From Channallabes apus (Eukaryota; Chordata; Actinopteri; Siluriformes; Clariidae), in NCBI GenBank assembly GCA_030522415.1, contig CM060104.1, forward strand, positions 10,489,501 to 10,553,500: a stretch of DNA of 64,000 bases, in the 5' to 3' direction. Shown in pieces: positions 21,057 to 31,080 of the stretch (the stretch's first letter is position 1; the number at the start of each line of letters is the position of its first letter). The notes beneath the pieces are model-generated. The model was not told where the DNA came from. It made no database searches and saw only the letters and a program-made list of their open reading frames with translations. Position numbers and translations under genes: made by a program.

Positions 21057-22594
21057 TTATTTTAACGGGTACAATGGAGAGGATGCAATTACCTCCAGCC
21101 CAGTGAGCGCATTTGATTCATGACTCACTGCAGTTGGTGTATTTGTTGTGTCACTTTCAGTTTCGTTCCTGCGGGCGCTCGCAACTGACAGCGCCGTATC
21201 TGGCATGGCTGTGTGTAACATGCTTGGATGTGGCTTTGAACACAATGAACATGTAATTTTTTTGGTACAGTCTTTCCACAAATGACCCTTTCTTAAACAT
21301 CCGAAACAGAATCCGTTTCTTTTTAAGAATTCTACTTTGTCTTTGTGTGTCTTATCATTAAATTGGAGGCAATCGTCTAAGATATGCTCCCCTTTGCAAT
21401 GTGCGCACGGTTTAGTGAAGGCGCTGACAGGTAATGTACCAGCATTCTTCATTGTAATCAAGTCTTTGTGAATTTTACCAACCTGTCTGTCCTCGGTTGC
21501 GACGCTGACCCTGGGTTTTCCTTGGCCCCTTTGTTTGGGTCCTTGAAGGGATGTGTGACTGGGTTTTCTGTCGCTGGTTGCGGCGTCCAGGTCTGTAGAG
21601 TGCGCGCTGCTTAGGTGCGCGTTGCTCGATTCAGTGACTGCGCTCTCGTTCGCAGACTGCTCTCGGCTGTTGCATGTTGAGTTGGAAAGGTGAGAGTGCG
21701 CGCTGTTCAGACGCGCGCTGCTCGATTCAATGAGTGCGCTCTCGTTCGCAGGCTCCGCTCGGCTGTTGCATGTTGAGTTGGAAAGGTGAGAGTGCGCGCT
21801 GCTCGGATGCATGCTGCTCGATTCAATGAGTGTGCTCTTGCTCTTGGGCGATCGGCTGTCGTATTTGCGATCTTGACGTTGAAGCACTCTTAATTTGGCA
21901 CCGTGCATGGCGAGTGCCGTTTTGGTTTCCAGCCTTTCTTTTTTCGCCTTTAGTTGTGCTTTTTCGATTTCTAGTCATGCCTTTAGTTGTGCTTCCTCGA
22001 TTTCTAGTCGTGCCTTTAGTTGTGCTTCCTCCATTTCTAACTGGAGACGTTCGTCCAAGGTTGCAGCCTTTGCTAACAGAGCTGCTCTGTCGGCTTCTTC
22101 TTTCTTTAGTCAGGCTGAGGATGATGTAGAAGTAACAGAACTTTTGGATGCTGCCATTATCTGTGACACGCTGTCGCCCGGCGAGACATCTTCGCGTGTT
22201 CGCGACGACACAGAGTGGCCCTTAGTGTCCTTGGTGTCCGCTATCCAGCGACCCACCTTAGCTATGAATTCTGTGCGGCCTTGGGCCTCAGGTGCGCCGC
22301 AGGCGACCTGATCGCGTTTGTGTTCGTCTTTATGAGTGTACACAAGCACATCAACATTACTTCTCATGAAGTTCTCTCTCAGCTTCCCATATTCGGGTCT
22401 GTACTCAGTTTCAACGATGTCTAACTTACGTGCATAGTTCATAGGTGTCTTTAATGCAGTAGACATTGCATTCAGTCGAATTCACTTGCCTTTTCTTGCA
22501 TCCAGCGCCTCGTTGAGGTTCTTTCTGTTCATCTCGTGGAGCGCCGTTAGGCTCCCCAGCCAAGTGCAGGAAGCGTCGCCCTCGTTGTTCGTCA
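21057..22594 (-). pseudogene. BEL-1 gag with zinc knuckles, several stops
   Basis: The start at 22594 (MTNNEGDASC) is chosen because it follows the LTR and leader. Premature stops occur near 22480, 22108 and 21975. The order is: helical N-terminus, a charged coiled-coil-like run (EEAQLKARLEIEEAQLKA), a Ser-rich tandem-repeat region (21596-21860), then Cys/His knuckles CAHCKGEHILDDC, CFGCLRKGHLWKDC and CSLCSKPHPSMLH that would bind the RNA. It ends near 21057 at the deletion joining it to RT. Confidence 0.8.
21596..21860 (-). repeat. Coding tandem repeat in BEL-1 gag
   Basis: About three units of roughly 90 bases encode variants of SAHSHLSNSTCNSR...ANES plus a Glu-Ser-Ser run. The units keep the frame, which is typical of an intrinsically disordered spacer that grows by in-frame duplication. 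Confidence 0.7.
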
Positions 22595-22671
22595 TGGTGA
22601 AGTTTAAGGCGCGCTATTCCCTTTCAGCGTTCACTTGTTTTCGTTCAAACAGCGGAAAGCTTTTGACTTTA

Positions 22672-22803
22672 TGTAAATGCGGTCATATTATTTCACCAGT
22701 TTTGACGCGTAGCTTTGTCTTAAAGTTTCACTCACACGACAGAAGTCTGATCTCTTTGTCTCTTGTAGTTTATTTTGTCAGCATCAAAGAATAAACACTT
22801 CAT
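22672..22803 (-). repeat. Fragment of BEL LTR (U5 side) next to BEL-1 gag
   Basis: Matches the LTR end at 23097-23229 (TGCGGTCATATTATTTCACC, and TTTGTCTCTTGTAGTTTATT). It is the remnant of BEL-1's own 5' LTR, cut at 22803 where plus-strand gag sequence begins. Confidence 0.7.
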
Positions 22804-23091
22804 ACAAGGAAGCACAACTAGAGGCTGAGGCAGCACAATTAAGACTAAGGAAGCACGATTAAAAGCAGCGACCTTAAACGAACGGCAGGCGTTAAAGGCA
22901 AAAATGGAAAGGCTGGAAATTGAAACGGCACTTGCAATGTCCGACGCTAAACTAAAGGCGTATCAGGATTGTGAAGAATGACAACATCCTGCATGACAGA
23001 GTGTAGCCACCGAATTGAGTGGCGCACACGCTCCCAAACTGGAATATAATTAACTTTACGAGAGCAGTGCGTCAAAAGAGTACCTCGGACT
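22804..23091 (+). pseudogene. Plus-strand BEL gag fragment, duplicate of 13021-13303
   Basis: About 280 bases nearly identical to 13021-13303, in the same direction (KEAQLEAEAAQL then ...CEE and stops). It continues past the solo LTR into 23712-23940. Together they are one stretch of gag of a plus-strand element. Confidence 0.7.
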
Positions 23092-23096
23092 GCCAT

Positions 23097-23706
23097 TGTA
23101 GATGCGGTCAAATTATTTCACCAGTTTTGACGCGTAACTTTGTCTTAAAGTTTCACTCACACGACAGAAGTCCGATCTCTTTGTCTCTTGTAGTTTATTT
23201 TGTCAGCATCAAAGAATCACCACTTCACACAGTCGTCTTGAGTAAATCCACTGTGATTACAACATCAGTTGCTGCATCTTGCAAATCTCTGACTTTTACA
23301 ACAACCTATTTGCTGTATCTTGTAAATTACAGTCTTAGCTTATGTATATAACAACACTCTTGTTGTATATCTCTACTTACGGGAGCTTACGGTTACAACA
23401 ACCTAGTTGTTGTATCTTACATTTCCAGCTTACGATCAAAAGCTTCTGTTTCCGTAGCCTTCCGCATCTAAACTGAACTCTCTATCATACGACAGTCATA
23501 CAAATGCATGTAACAGTGGAATGACATCACAGACCAACTTACGATTGTCAAAATGGATGCATGACTAAGAAATTTAAAGCTTATGGCTTATGTAACAACT
23601 TAATGCTTTACTAATAAATAGAACAAAGTAGAATAAATGAAATAACAAATAAAATAATATAAAATAAACACAACAAATTCATAACAAGTACGATATGGCT
23701 CTTACA
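23097..23706 (-). repeat. Solo BEL LTR with 5-bp duplication GCCAT
   Basis: Runs from TGTAGATGCGGTC to GGCTCTTACA on the plus strand. GCCAT lies on both sides (23092-23096 and 23707-23711). Removing it restores the gag reading on both sides, so it is a separate insertion of the same family that lost its interior by LTR-LTR recombination. Confidence 0.85.
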
Positions 23707-23711
23707 GCCAT

Positions 23712-23940
23712 TATGTCGCGAGGCAGCCCATCCAAGTGTGCCCGTGAGTTTTAGACCAAAATATAAAAGTACTTTAAATGTATTGTCTTCCCAAGACAAT
23801 GAATACTCACGCCATGACATTGATACAGTAGAATTTCAGAGTATGATGCAACGTCAGGCAGATATTACAGCAATGCTTGTGAAGAGCCAAAGGCAACTTT
23901 CCTTACCCCAGCGCGATGTTCCCTTGTTTCTTTTTAAGGT
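23712..23940 (+). pseudogene. Plus-strand BEL gag fragment, middle region
   Basis: The frame reads PVSFRPKYKSTLNVLSSQ, then FQSMMQRQADITAMLVKSQR and LPQRDVPLF. The motif LVK.QR..LP.RD.P.F is a hallmark of BEL/Pao gag. It is cut at about 23940 by unrelated sequence. Confidence 0.7.
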
Positions 23941-24060
23941 CACTGGCTGTCGTATAAGCATTTCACTGCATATCATACTGTGCATGACTGTGTATGTGAC
24001 AAAAAAATTAGAATTTGAAACAAAGGATATATATAATTTTACATGTGAATCTGGTTGTAA
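23941..24060 (+). repeat. Short retroposon 3' tail (uncertain)
   Basis: The sequence CATTTCACTGCATATCATAC, followed by a GACTGTGTATGTGACAAA tail and A-rich bases, resembles a common fish retroposon 3' end. The rest of the element is absent. Confidence 0.3.
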
Positions 24061-24065
24061 AACTT

Positions 24066-24135
24066 TTTTAACTTCCCAGACCGGGAATCGAACTCGGGCC
24101 GCTGTGCTGAGAGCGCTACATGGACGCCGTGCGGC
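24066..24135 (-). other. tRNA-like sequence
   Basis: On the minus strand the B box is GAGTTCGATTCCCGGTCTGG, preceded by TGTAGCGCTCTCAGCACAGC. The acceptor stem is not complementary. It is most likely a tRNA-derived repeat, not an active gene. Confidence 0.45.
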
Positions 24136-24174
24136 TGCTTCTTTCGGCAAATCACGTCTCTCGCCTTCCAAAAT

Positions 24175-24600
24175 TCAAAGCCAATCATCTTTGCCCTTTT
24201 CCAAAATTCTCCATTATTCTCCATAATTCACAGCCAATCACCTCTCCTTCCTTCCAAAATTCAGCTCGACCAATCCGCGTCGAGTCTCTCTGTCGAATCA
24301 CGTCCTTGCGTTTCCAAAATTCACACTCCGTTTGCAAAATTCAAAGCCAATCAGCTTCCTCCGTTTCCAAAATTCAAAGCCAATCAGCTTCCTCAGTTTC
24401 CAAAATATCTGCCTTGGTCCCGCCTTCGAAACATTCAAAGCCAATCAGCTTCCTCCGTTTCCAAAATATCGGCCTTGGTCCCGCCTTCAGCTTCCTCAAA
24501 CATTCAAAGCCAATCAGCTTCCTCCGTTTCCAAAATTCAAAGCCAATCAGCTTCCTCGTTTCCAAAATATTTGCATAATTTACAGCCAACCCCCTATCGC
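24175..24600 (+). promoter_or_regulatory. Array of CCAAT boxes in a ~33-base repeat, upstream of the spliced gene
   Basis: The unit is roughly AAAGCCAATCAGCTTCCTCC followed by GTTTCCAAAATTC. I count about eight CCAAT cores, six of them in the form GCCAATCA, the consensus bound by NF-Y. Spacing is 33 bases in the tight part and longer where TCTGCCTTGGTCCCGCCTTC is inserted. The array ends ~1.2 kb before the start codon at 25804. It could be a promoter or enhancer of that gene; a plain minisatellite is the alternative. Confidence 0.55.
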
Positions 24601-25653
24601 CCCCCCCATGCCGATGCGGACGGATTTTCTAGACTATTAGGAGATATTTGTATATATTGACAGAGATATTCGTCCAACATAACACGCACGGTAAGAACAT
24701 ACGTTACGTTTGTTTGTTAGAAAGCATTAATTACAGCGATAAATAGACTTTATTTAAGCGGCGTGCATTATATAATAATACTGTAAAGTTGCTGATGCTG
24801 TATTAACGTCACTGTTGTCTAAGCAGACATGCCTTCACTTACTTTTACAGTTACACATTAGCGGTGTATTTTAGTTTTTTTTTTCTACCGCTTAATGCTT
24901 TTGTTTTCGCAGTGTATGCTTCCAGTAGTAATATCTTTGCTGTATTTAATAACATCGTGGTCGCGGTGGTGTTAGACCTGGATGAATTTGCCCCGCATAT
25001 GGGAAGAAAAAACTCTGAATTAGTTTGTGCATTGCTTGTGCGTGCGAAATGAAGATGAGCACATTTATTTTGCATGGACAAACGAAGAGACCAGTTTGAA
25101 CCGATAGTCCGATAAACCATGTCATATCGTTTGTGCATCGTTTATGCATGCAAAACAAACATTTATTTTTCATGCACAAAACGAATAGATCAGTTTCAAT
25201 CGATAAATGTTTATTTTGCATGTACAAACTTTAGTGCAGGCGCCTAAAACGTCAGGATTGCAACATATAACAGACGCTGCATAACACCATTATAACAGAT
25301 AACAGTTATTGAACAGACCAAGCTACGCGTTTAAACAACTGCAAAACTTTAAACATGCCTTTTTAACTAATATGAGATTATAATCAGATCGTTGTGCACT
25401 CGCCAAAACAATGAATAATCACCACTTTATAGACTACAGTAACGCCATAAGGTTAGTAGACCAGTATTCTCATACAGAATTGGATAACAATATGAATGAG
25501 GTTTGTGTTATAACCTTGGTTATTTAGTGCATCCGTTGTGGCACAAATCCAGCTTGAGTATTTTAGACACTAATACAGTTAATATGACTGAACTGAATCA
25601 ACTTGTGTATTACAGATATCTGCTGTTTTTTTGTAATTTATATTGAGCTAAAA

Positions 25654-25696
<43 letters not shown>

Positions 25697-25803
25697 AGAA
25701 AATAAATATTCATATATATCAAAAGCTAATAGTTATAAATCTCGCTGGTTGTGTGAGAAGCATGCATTTGGTTTAATTGGCACCTTTTTCCTGGTAATGA
25801 AAG
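24601..25803 (+). other. 5' region of the spliced gene, no coding seen
   Basis: AT-rich. About 25055-25235 holds three imperfect copies of a unit with ACATTTATTTTGCATGGACA and GACCAGTTTGAACCGATA. A (TCTA)n microsatellite lies at about 25657-25696. The last bases, AAAGATGGCGTCC, give a good start context for the gene at 25804. No clear transposon end was found. Confidence 0.5.
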
Positions 25804-27011
25804 ATGGCGTCCAAACAGAAAAAACATAGGGCTATGGGAGATGAGGAGTGGATGCCACGTCTCCGTAGGCTCGCTGCCTCTGGGGTTTGGCCCACTGAGG
25901 CAGGAAACAGACCAGCACCACGTCAGAAAAAGTGGTATGATCTGTATCAGAAGGTAAAGTTGGAAAGACTGATATGTATACAGGTATACTGTATATATAA
26001 AGTGTAAATGTAATCCATGTTTAAAGAGATTGCATTCTTATTGTTTGCCATTAAACTCTTTTACAGATTGAGAAATGTCCTATGCAGCTGAGGGGGCATA
26101 AACCTTTGTTTGGAGGAACACAGACTTGTAGCTGTGGTTTCCATGCAAGAAAGGTATCAGTAGTCTTTCCTAAAAATACCATGTGTCCATGATTGACTTA
26201 ATTTTCTTTTCTATGCCTCTGTAGCCTCCCAGCTCTGTCCCTGTGCCAGAGACCCCACAGCCAGGACCCTCAACATCCTCTCCTGCAGCACCAGCTACAT
26301 CTAGTCAGGCAGTGTCACCTCGTATGCCAGCGTTGACTTTGGCATCGGTAATTATTGATCATGATTCATTATGTAATAGGAGTGTGCGCATATCATTTAC
26401 ACCTCCACTAAAGACACCACTTAAATTTCATGTTTTTTGTTGCAGTTCACAAAGCCACGGTTCGGAGGGGCTCATGGTGCTGGTTTAAAGCCAAACTTGA
26501 GCTTGTCTGTGAAGCATGCAAGCAGGCTAATATTAGTAAAATTACTAGGAACACTCTTTTAAATAAAATTTTAAAATATGTCTATTGTTGTTGTTTTCTG
26601 CATTTTTAAGTGGGATTTACATTGTTGAAATGTTTTAGTCTTTATCTATATCCATTTACTGTAACTATTCTTTCTTACTCTCTCAGCCCCTCACTAGCTC
26701 TTCTGTACTGTCCAGTGGTGACACAAGTGCTGTAGGGAGAAGGACACCATCTCCCTCTTGCAGTCCCAAGAGGTATATTCAGACTGTTTCTCCTCTGTCG
26801 CTTCCTCCATCTCCTGTATCAGCAACTGCCAAGGCCTTCTCCACTTCACCAGCCACTTCTACAGCTGTGAGAAACTCTTCCATTATTATTTTCTTTATAT
26901 GTGCTTTTATTATTAACTTAGAAGAAGCAAATTAATCATGCATGGCTTTTAAACATATGCATATACAGTAAATTTGTCTTTTTAAAATATGTATAAATCA
27001 GGACTCATCAG

Positions 27012-27607
27012 CTTTCCATGGCACCTCCTTTACTCCTCCCATCCCTGCATGCTCAGCCGCTTGTCTCTGCAACCTCCACTCCTCCACCAGCTGTGGCTGG
27101 TCCCTCTGCCCACTTTGCTCCTAACCCTCTGCTTAATCCATCAGCAGAAGATGTGGAGCCTCCTGTTGCTTCAAATCCCATCTGGCTCCCAGCAAAGATG
27201 AAAAAGACAATACCAGTTCAGGACCAGAAATGGATTTCAGCAGCACTGTGGAAGCACCAGCGGCTGCACACAGATCTGAAGCTTTGGTATGACCCACCAG
27301 GGCCAGCACTCATTTATCATCAGGCACCCACTCCAGAACGCTTTTTCACCCATCAGCTTCTCCTGTGGATGCCATACCACCTGTGGAAGGTCAGGTTGTC
27401 CTGTCCTGAATGTGGAAAACAGCTCACAGGTGCTGGAGTCCACAAGAGAGCTCGTCTGGTTCTGGATGTGGACAGGTATTACCTGATGATAACTGAGACT
27501 CTTAGGTGTAATTCTGTTGGCTGCAAAACTCAGTACTCAAGCAAGACCATATTGGACCAGCTGGATTTGGCTCACAGGCTTGAGTTCAGTATGATTCTGA
27601 CTCAGAA
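27012..27607 (+). pseudogene. Exon 5: Trp/Cys-rich DUF6729-type domain
   Basis: The acceptor at 27009-27011 (CAG) gives phase 0 with the previous exon; using the AG at 27000-27001 would stop quickly, so I prefer 27012. The domain runs from WISAALWKHQRLHTDLKLW through FFTHQLLLWMPYHLWKVRL, CPECGKQLTGAGVHKRARL, DVDRYYLMITETLRC and LDQLDLAHRLEF. Two Cys pairs (CPEC, CNSVGC) suggest a zinc-binding fold. The exon ends in phase 2 at GTAAGT, and the next exon supplies the missing base at 27729. Confidence 0.7.
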
Positions 27608-27738
27608 GTAAGTGTAACACGCGAGTATGTCAAAAATGTGACCCTGAAACACACTAGGAAATTATGTGTGTACGAGTATTTAATACTAATTTCTTTCCTT
27701 CGTCTCTTTCTGCCTGTGTTTAATACAGATATGCTTGC

Positions 27739-28549
27739 TTGTGTAGACTCAAGACGCATCTTTTTAATCTGGCATACACATAACTCATCCCAGTACTCAT
27801 ACTCCAGTACACCTATACCGAATGGCAACTACGCTAATTCTCCCCATCTGTTCTGTATTTCTCTACCCATCCCGAGGCATCGGGAGATTTTGCCAGCTTC
27901 AGTAGACAAAGGCCGACCCTGCGAGGTTCCTGAGGCATCCAGAGAAGGACCAGCTCCAGCTGGATTCAGCTTTATGATGGTTGGAGCTACACATGCTGCT
28001 CCTGTGCTTCCAGTGATCCAGACCTCATCTGCCCTCTGCACCTACTGACTCGTCCCTATGCTGAACTGGTCTTCATGTCAATTTAAATAATTTCTGTCAT
28101 ATTGAATTTTCACCTGCACAACACACAAGATGTTATATTTCTATCTGTTATCGCCCAAATGAGGATGGGTTCCCTGTTGAGTCTGGTTCCTCTCAAGGTT
28201 TCTTCCTATTGCCATCTCAGGGAGTTTTTCCTTGCCACCGTCGCCGTCACCCTTGGCTTGCTCATCAGAGAAATTTCATTCATTCGTCTCATTATTATCT
28301 GCACATTTTTCTCACACATCCACACTTCCAATTATTTTCTTTTCTATAATTATTATTATTATTTGTTTTTATTTATTTATTTTCTATTATAATTTTATTT
28401 ATTTATTTATTATTTTATATATAATTATTCTATATACAGTTTTTTTTTTTTTTTTGTTAAATTTCTTTAATTTTTGTGAAGCTGCTTTGAGACAATGACC
28501 ATTGTTAAAAGCGCTATATAAATAAAATTGAATTGAATTGAATTGAATT
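27739..28549 (+). mobile_element. 5'-truncated L2 LINE inserted in exon 6 of the spliced gene
   Basis: It begins within the last codons of L2 ORF2 (CRLKTHLFNLAYT, matching [14 protein letters not shown] of the full copies). It continues through the typical L2 3' region (GAGGATGGGTTCCCTGTTGA, and GGAGTTTTTCCTTGCCACCG) and ends in repeated TTGAA units. The gene reads TAT GCT TGC before it and GAT ATC CGA after it, in frame, so the insertion point is known to about one base. It is more diverged than copies A and B and so belongs to another L2 subfamily or is older. Confidence 0.8.
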
Positions 28550-29863
28550 GATATCCGAGTCATAAGATTTCTGAGGGAGAGAACGCTCGGTAACAGCCCG
28601 ACTCGCTTGGTCAGGCAGCTGCGGGAAAACCACAGCGAGGAGTGGCTTAAGCGTGTCTGCCGGTACCTTGGGGCATGCTCTGCCTTTGTTGCTCAACCGA
28701 GCCTGCTACCTGTCACGTTCCAAGACCCACCTCAACCAGTGGCCATACCAACTCACCGGTGGATCCTGGCCGTGTACGGACGTGACATCCTGAGCAGGCT
28801 GGATCACATCAAAGCCAATATAACGTCTACCTTTGGCACTGTGCTTAAAATGGACTCCACAAAAAAGGTAAATGTTTTAATATGTTTTAATAAAATATGC
28901 ATTATTATGATTTGATGGCATTTTGTTTTCTATGTGAAATCTTAGAGGAATGGCAAAAATTATCCAAACGTTACAATAAAAAAACACTTAAAATGTGTAG
29001 AGTAATTTTTCTACATAAAAAAGAACCTTCATACTAGTTTCATATACATGATAACAATGTATTTGGTCTTTTCTGTGCAAATAAAGATCACCAAGAAGTT
29101 GTCAGGCATTGCCAAGGGGACTGCTTTATGGCTTACATCAGTAAACAATGAGGTGGGCCAAATCCTTATTAGTGTCCTGACAGCTCAGGAGGGTCCCGGA
29201 CTTGACACCATGATCGCTCGTCTAATCCAGAGGTACAGCAGTGCTGGTGTGGCTCCTCCTCACCTACTTTATGTTGACACTGACTGTTGTAAGGAAGATG
29301 GAGAGACCAGGCTAAAAAAAAGATTTGGTGGGTGGCCAGATCTGGTTGTCAAGCTGGACATTTATCATTTCATGAGGCGGCTGGCATCTGGGTGTACAAA
29401 TGAAGCACATCCTTTGTACAAAACCTTTATGGCTAAATTGTCATGCTGCATTTTTGAATGGGACAGCAGTGACGTTGTCTTGCTGCGCAGAGCCAAAAGG
29501 GAGCAGCTGAAGAAGGAAGGTGTTCCTGGCATCACTGAAAGGCTAGTGGACAAGCACATCACCAAGGATGAGCTGTCTCTGCACTGCAGAAGGCGGACAA
29601 GAGGAGAGCAGCAGACCATCATGTCGATTGAACTTCTCCTTAATGAGCTGAAGGGAGTTAAGGGCAGAGATTTACTTGGTGTCCCACTCTTTGACTGGGA
29701 GAGAATGGAGCACATTTGGAGAGTCCAGAAAAGGCATGTTAAGTGTATTCAGGACGAACCAGGTGTGCTCCTGTACACTGAGACAGGATGCACCAAGAAA
29801 GGAGGCATTATCCTGCCAAACTACCGGTGTGCCAGGGGATCCTCATCACTGGAGTGTGTTGCT
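28550..29863 (+). pseudogene. Exons 6 (end) and 7: transposase-like core
   Basis: Exon 6 resumes with RVIRFLRERTLGNS and ends LKMDSTKK (donor at 28868). Exon 7 starts at 29087 with ITKKLSGIAKGTALWLTSVN and includes LLYVDTDCCKEDG, VVKLDIYHFMRRLASGC, LHCRRRTRGEQQT and DWERMEHIWRVQKRHVKC. The pattern of D in a beta strand, a second D after ~100 residues (VDTDCC), then D..HF.RR is like that of several DDE transposase groups. The assignment of catalytic residues is inference. The exon ends at GCT|GTAAGT (29863), phase 0, while the next exon needs phase 1. Confidence 0.6.
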
Positions 29864-31080
29864 GTAAGTGAAGGAGCACTGTGTCAAATTACGTGCGCAC
29901 ACACACACACACTCGCCTTTACAGCCCCCCTTTCACCCCCTCCTCCTCCTCCTCTCAGCTTCACAAACAGATACAGACACTCTCTGCACACTGTACTTAT
30001 TTTCCCCACTACACTTACAGTTTTACAATTTTATTTCAGAGCCTAGAAATGGTGATAAAATTGTCATTTAAATGTAACAACAAAATGTCTCTCTATTTTA
30101 AGGAACAAGTGCCAACAGTCTGAATTTTCAGCTGTACCTCCTGGAAGGAATCCATAGATGGAATCAAGACCGTGAAGCTGCTTCCCTGGCAGTAAAGCCT
30201 CCATCTCTGCTTAGTTACTCAGGAGACCTTGTGCACTGTGCCAACACTCACAGTGTCAAAGTGCTTGGAAAGAAGCTTGTCCCTTCTTTTCAACCACCTG
30301 GGGTGTACACTGGTGAGTTGTATACTATAATTATTTTTATATTTGTATGATGGAATAATCTTTTTAGGAAATTGATCAATTTTTTTTTTTTATCCCAGGG
30401 GAACTAATAGGTATAGAATACCTAAACTGGCAGACAGGACAGGCCATGCAGGACCAGGATCCTGATGCAGAGCAGACTAATCAGATGCTGGAAGATGTAG
30501 GCTCTGAGGAGGACTTGCAGGATGAGGGATTTGAAGATGATGTTGTGGATCCTACTATTGATCTCCTCGATTTCATAGCCTCATCCTCTGTCCCATCAGC
30601 TGAAGCCACTACCACCTCAACCTGCATTGATGAAACTCCTACCTCTCCCCAGGCTGCTGTCTCAACTGTTGCTACTACTTGTCCTTGTCTGCCTGCAACT
30701 GATGCCAGTTCAGCAACACCTGGGAAGCAGCTGGTAACTATTTTTGTCACATGCATGATAATACTGTTCTCAGAAGGTTATGATCTGTTCCTGAGAGTTA
30801 GGGGGTTTTAATTACAATTTCCAGACCGACACTGAGAGTGCAGGACCCTCTGCTGCATCTGCTCTACCCAGTAGCTCTGCCCCACTGCTCCATATACCAG
30901 TCAGCCATACAGCAACTCTTCCATCCACTCCAACAGTTGCAGTCATCGCAAGATCACCATCAGCACCTGAACAACAGCTGGTAAGTCTTTAGGTGAGAGG
31001 TTATACAGTGTCGTGTGTATTGTTTTCTTACTTGTAATAGTATTGTTATTGATTTTTATTGCATGTGTTGTATTTACCAG

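Noticed and set aside
24175..24600. Regularly spaced repeats resembling a CRISPR array
   Set aside because: The units are degenerate, the spacers are themselves similar, and the sequence is plainly eukaryotic. A CCAAT-box array or minisatellite explains it.
28102..28498. Plus-strand frames in the L2 3' region and its AT-rich tail
   Set aside because: Non-coding part of L2 with low-complexity TTATTT sequence.
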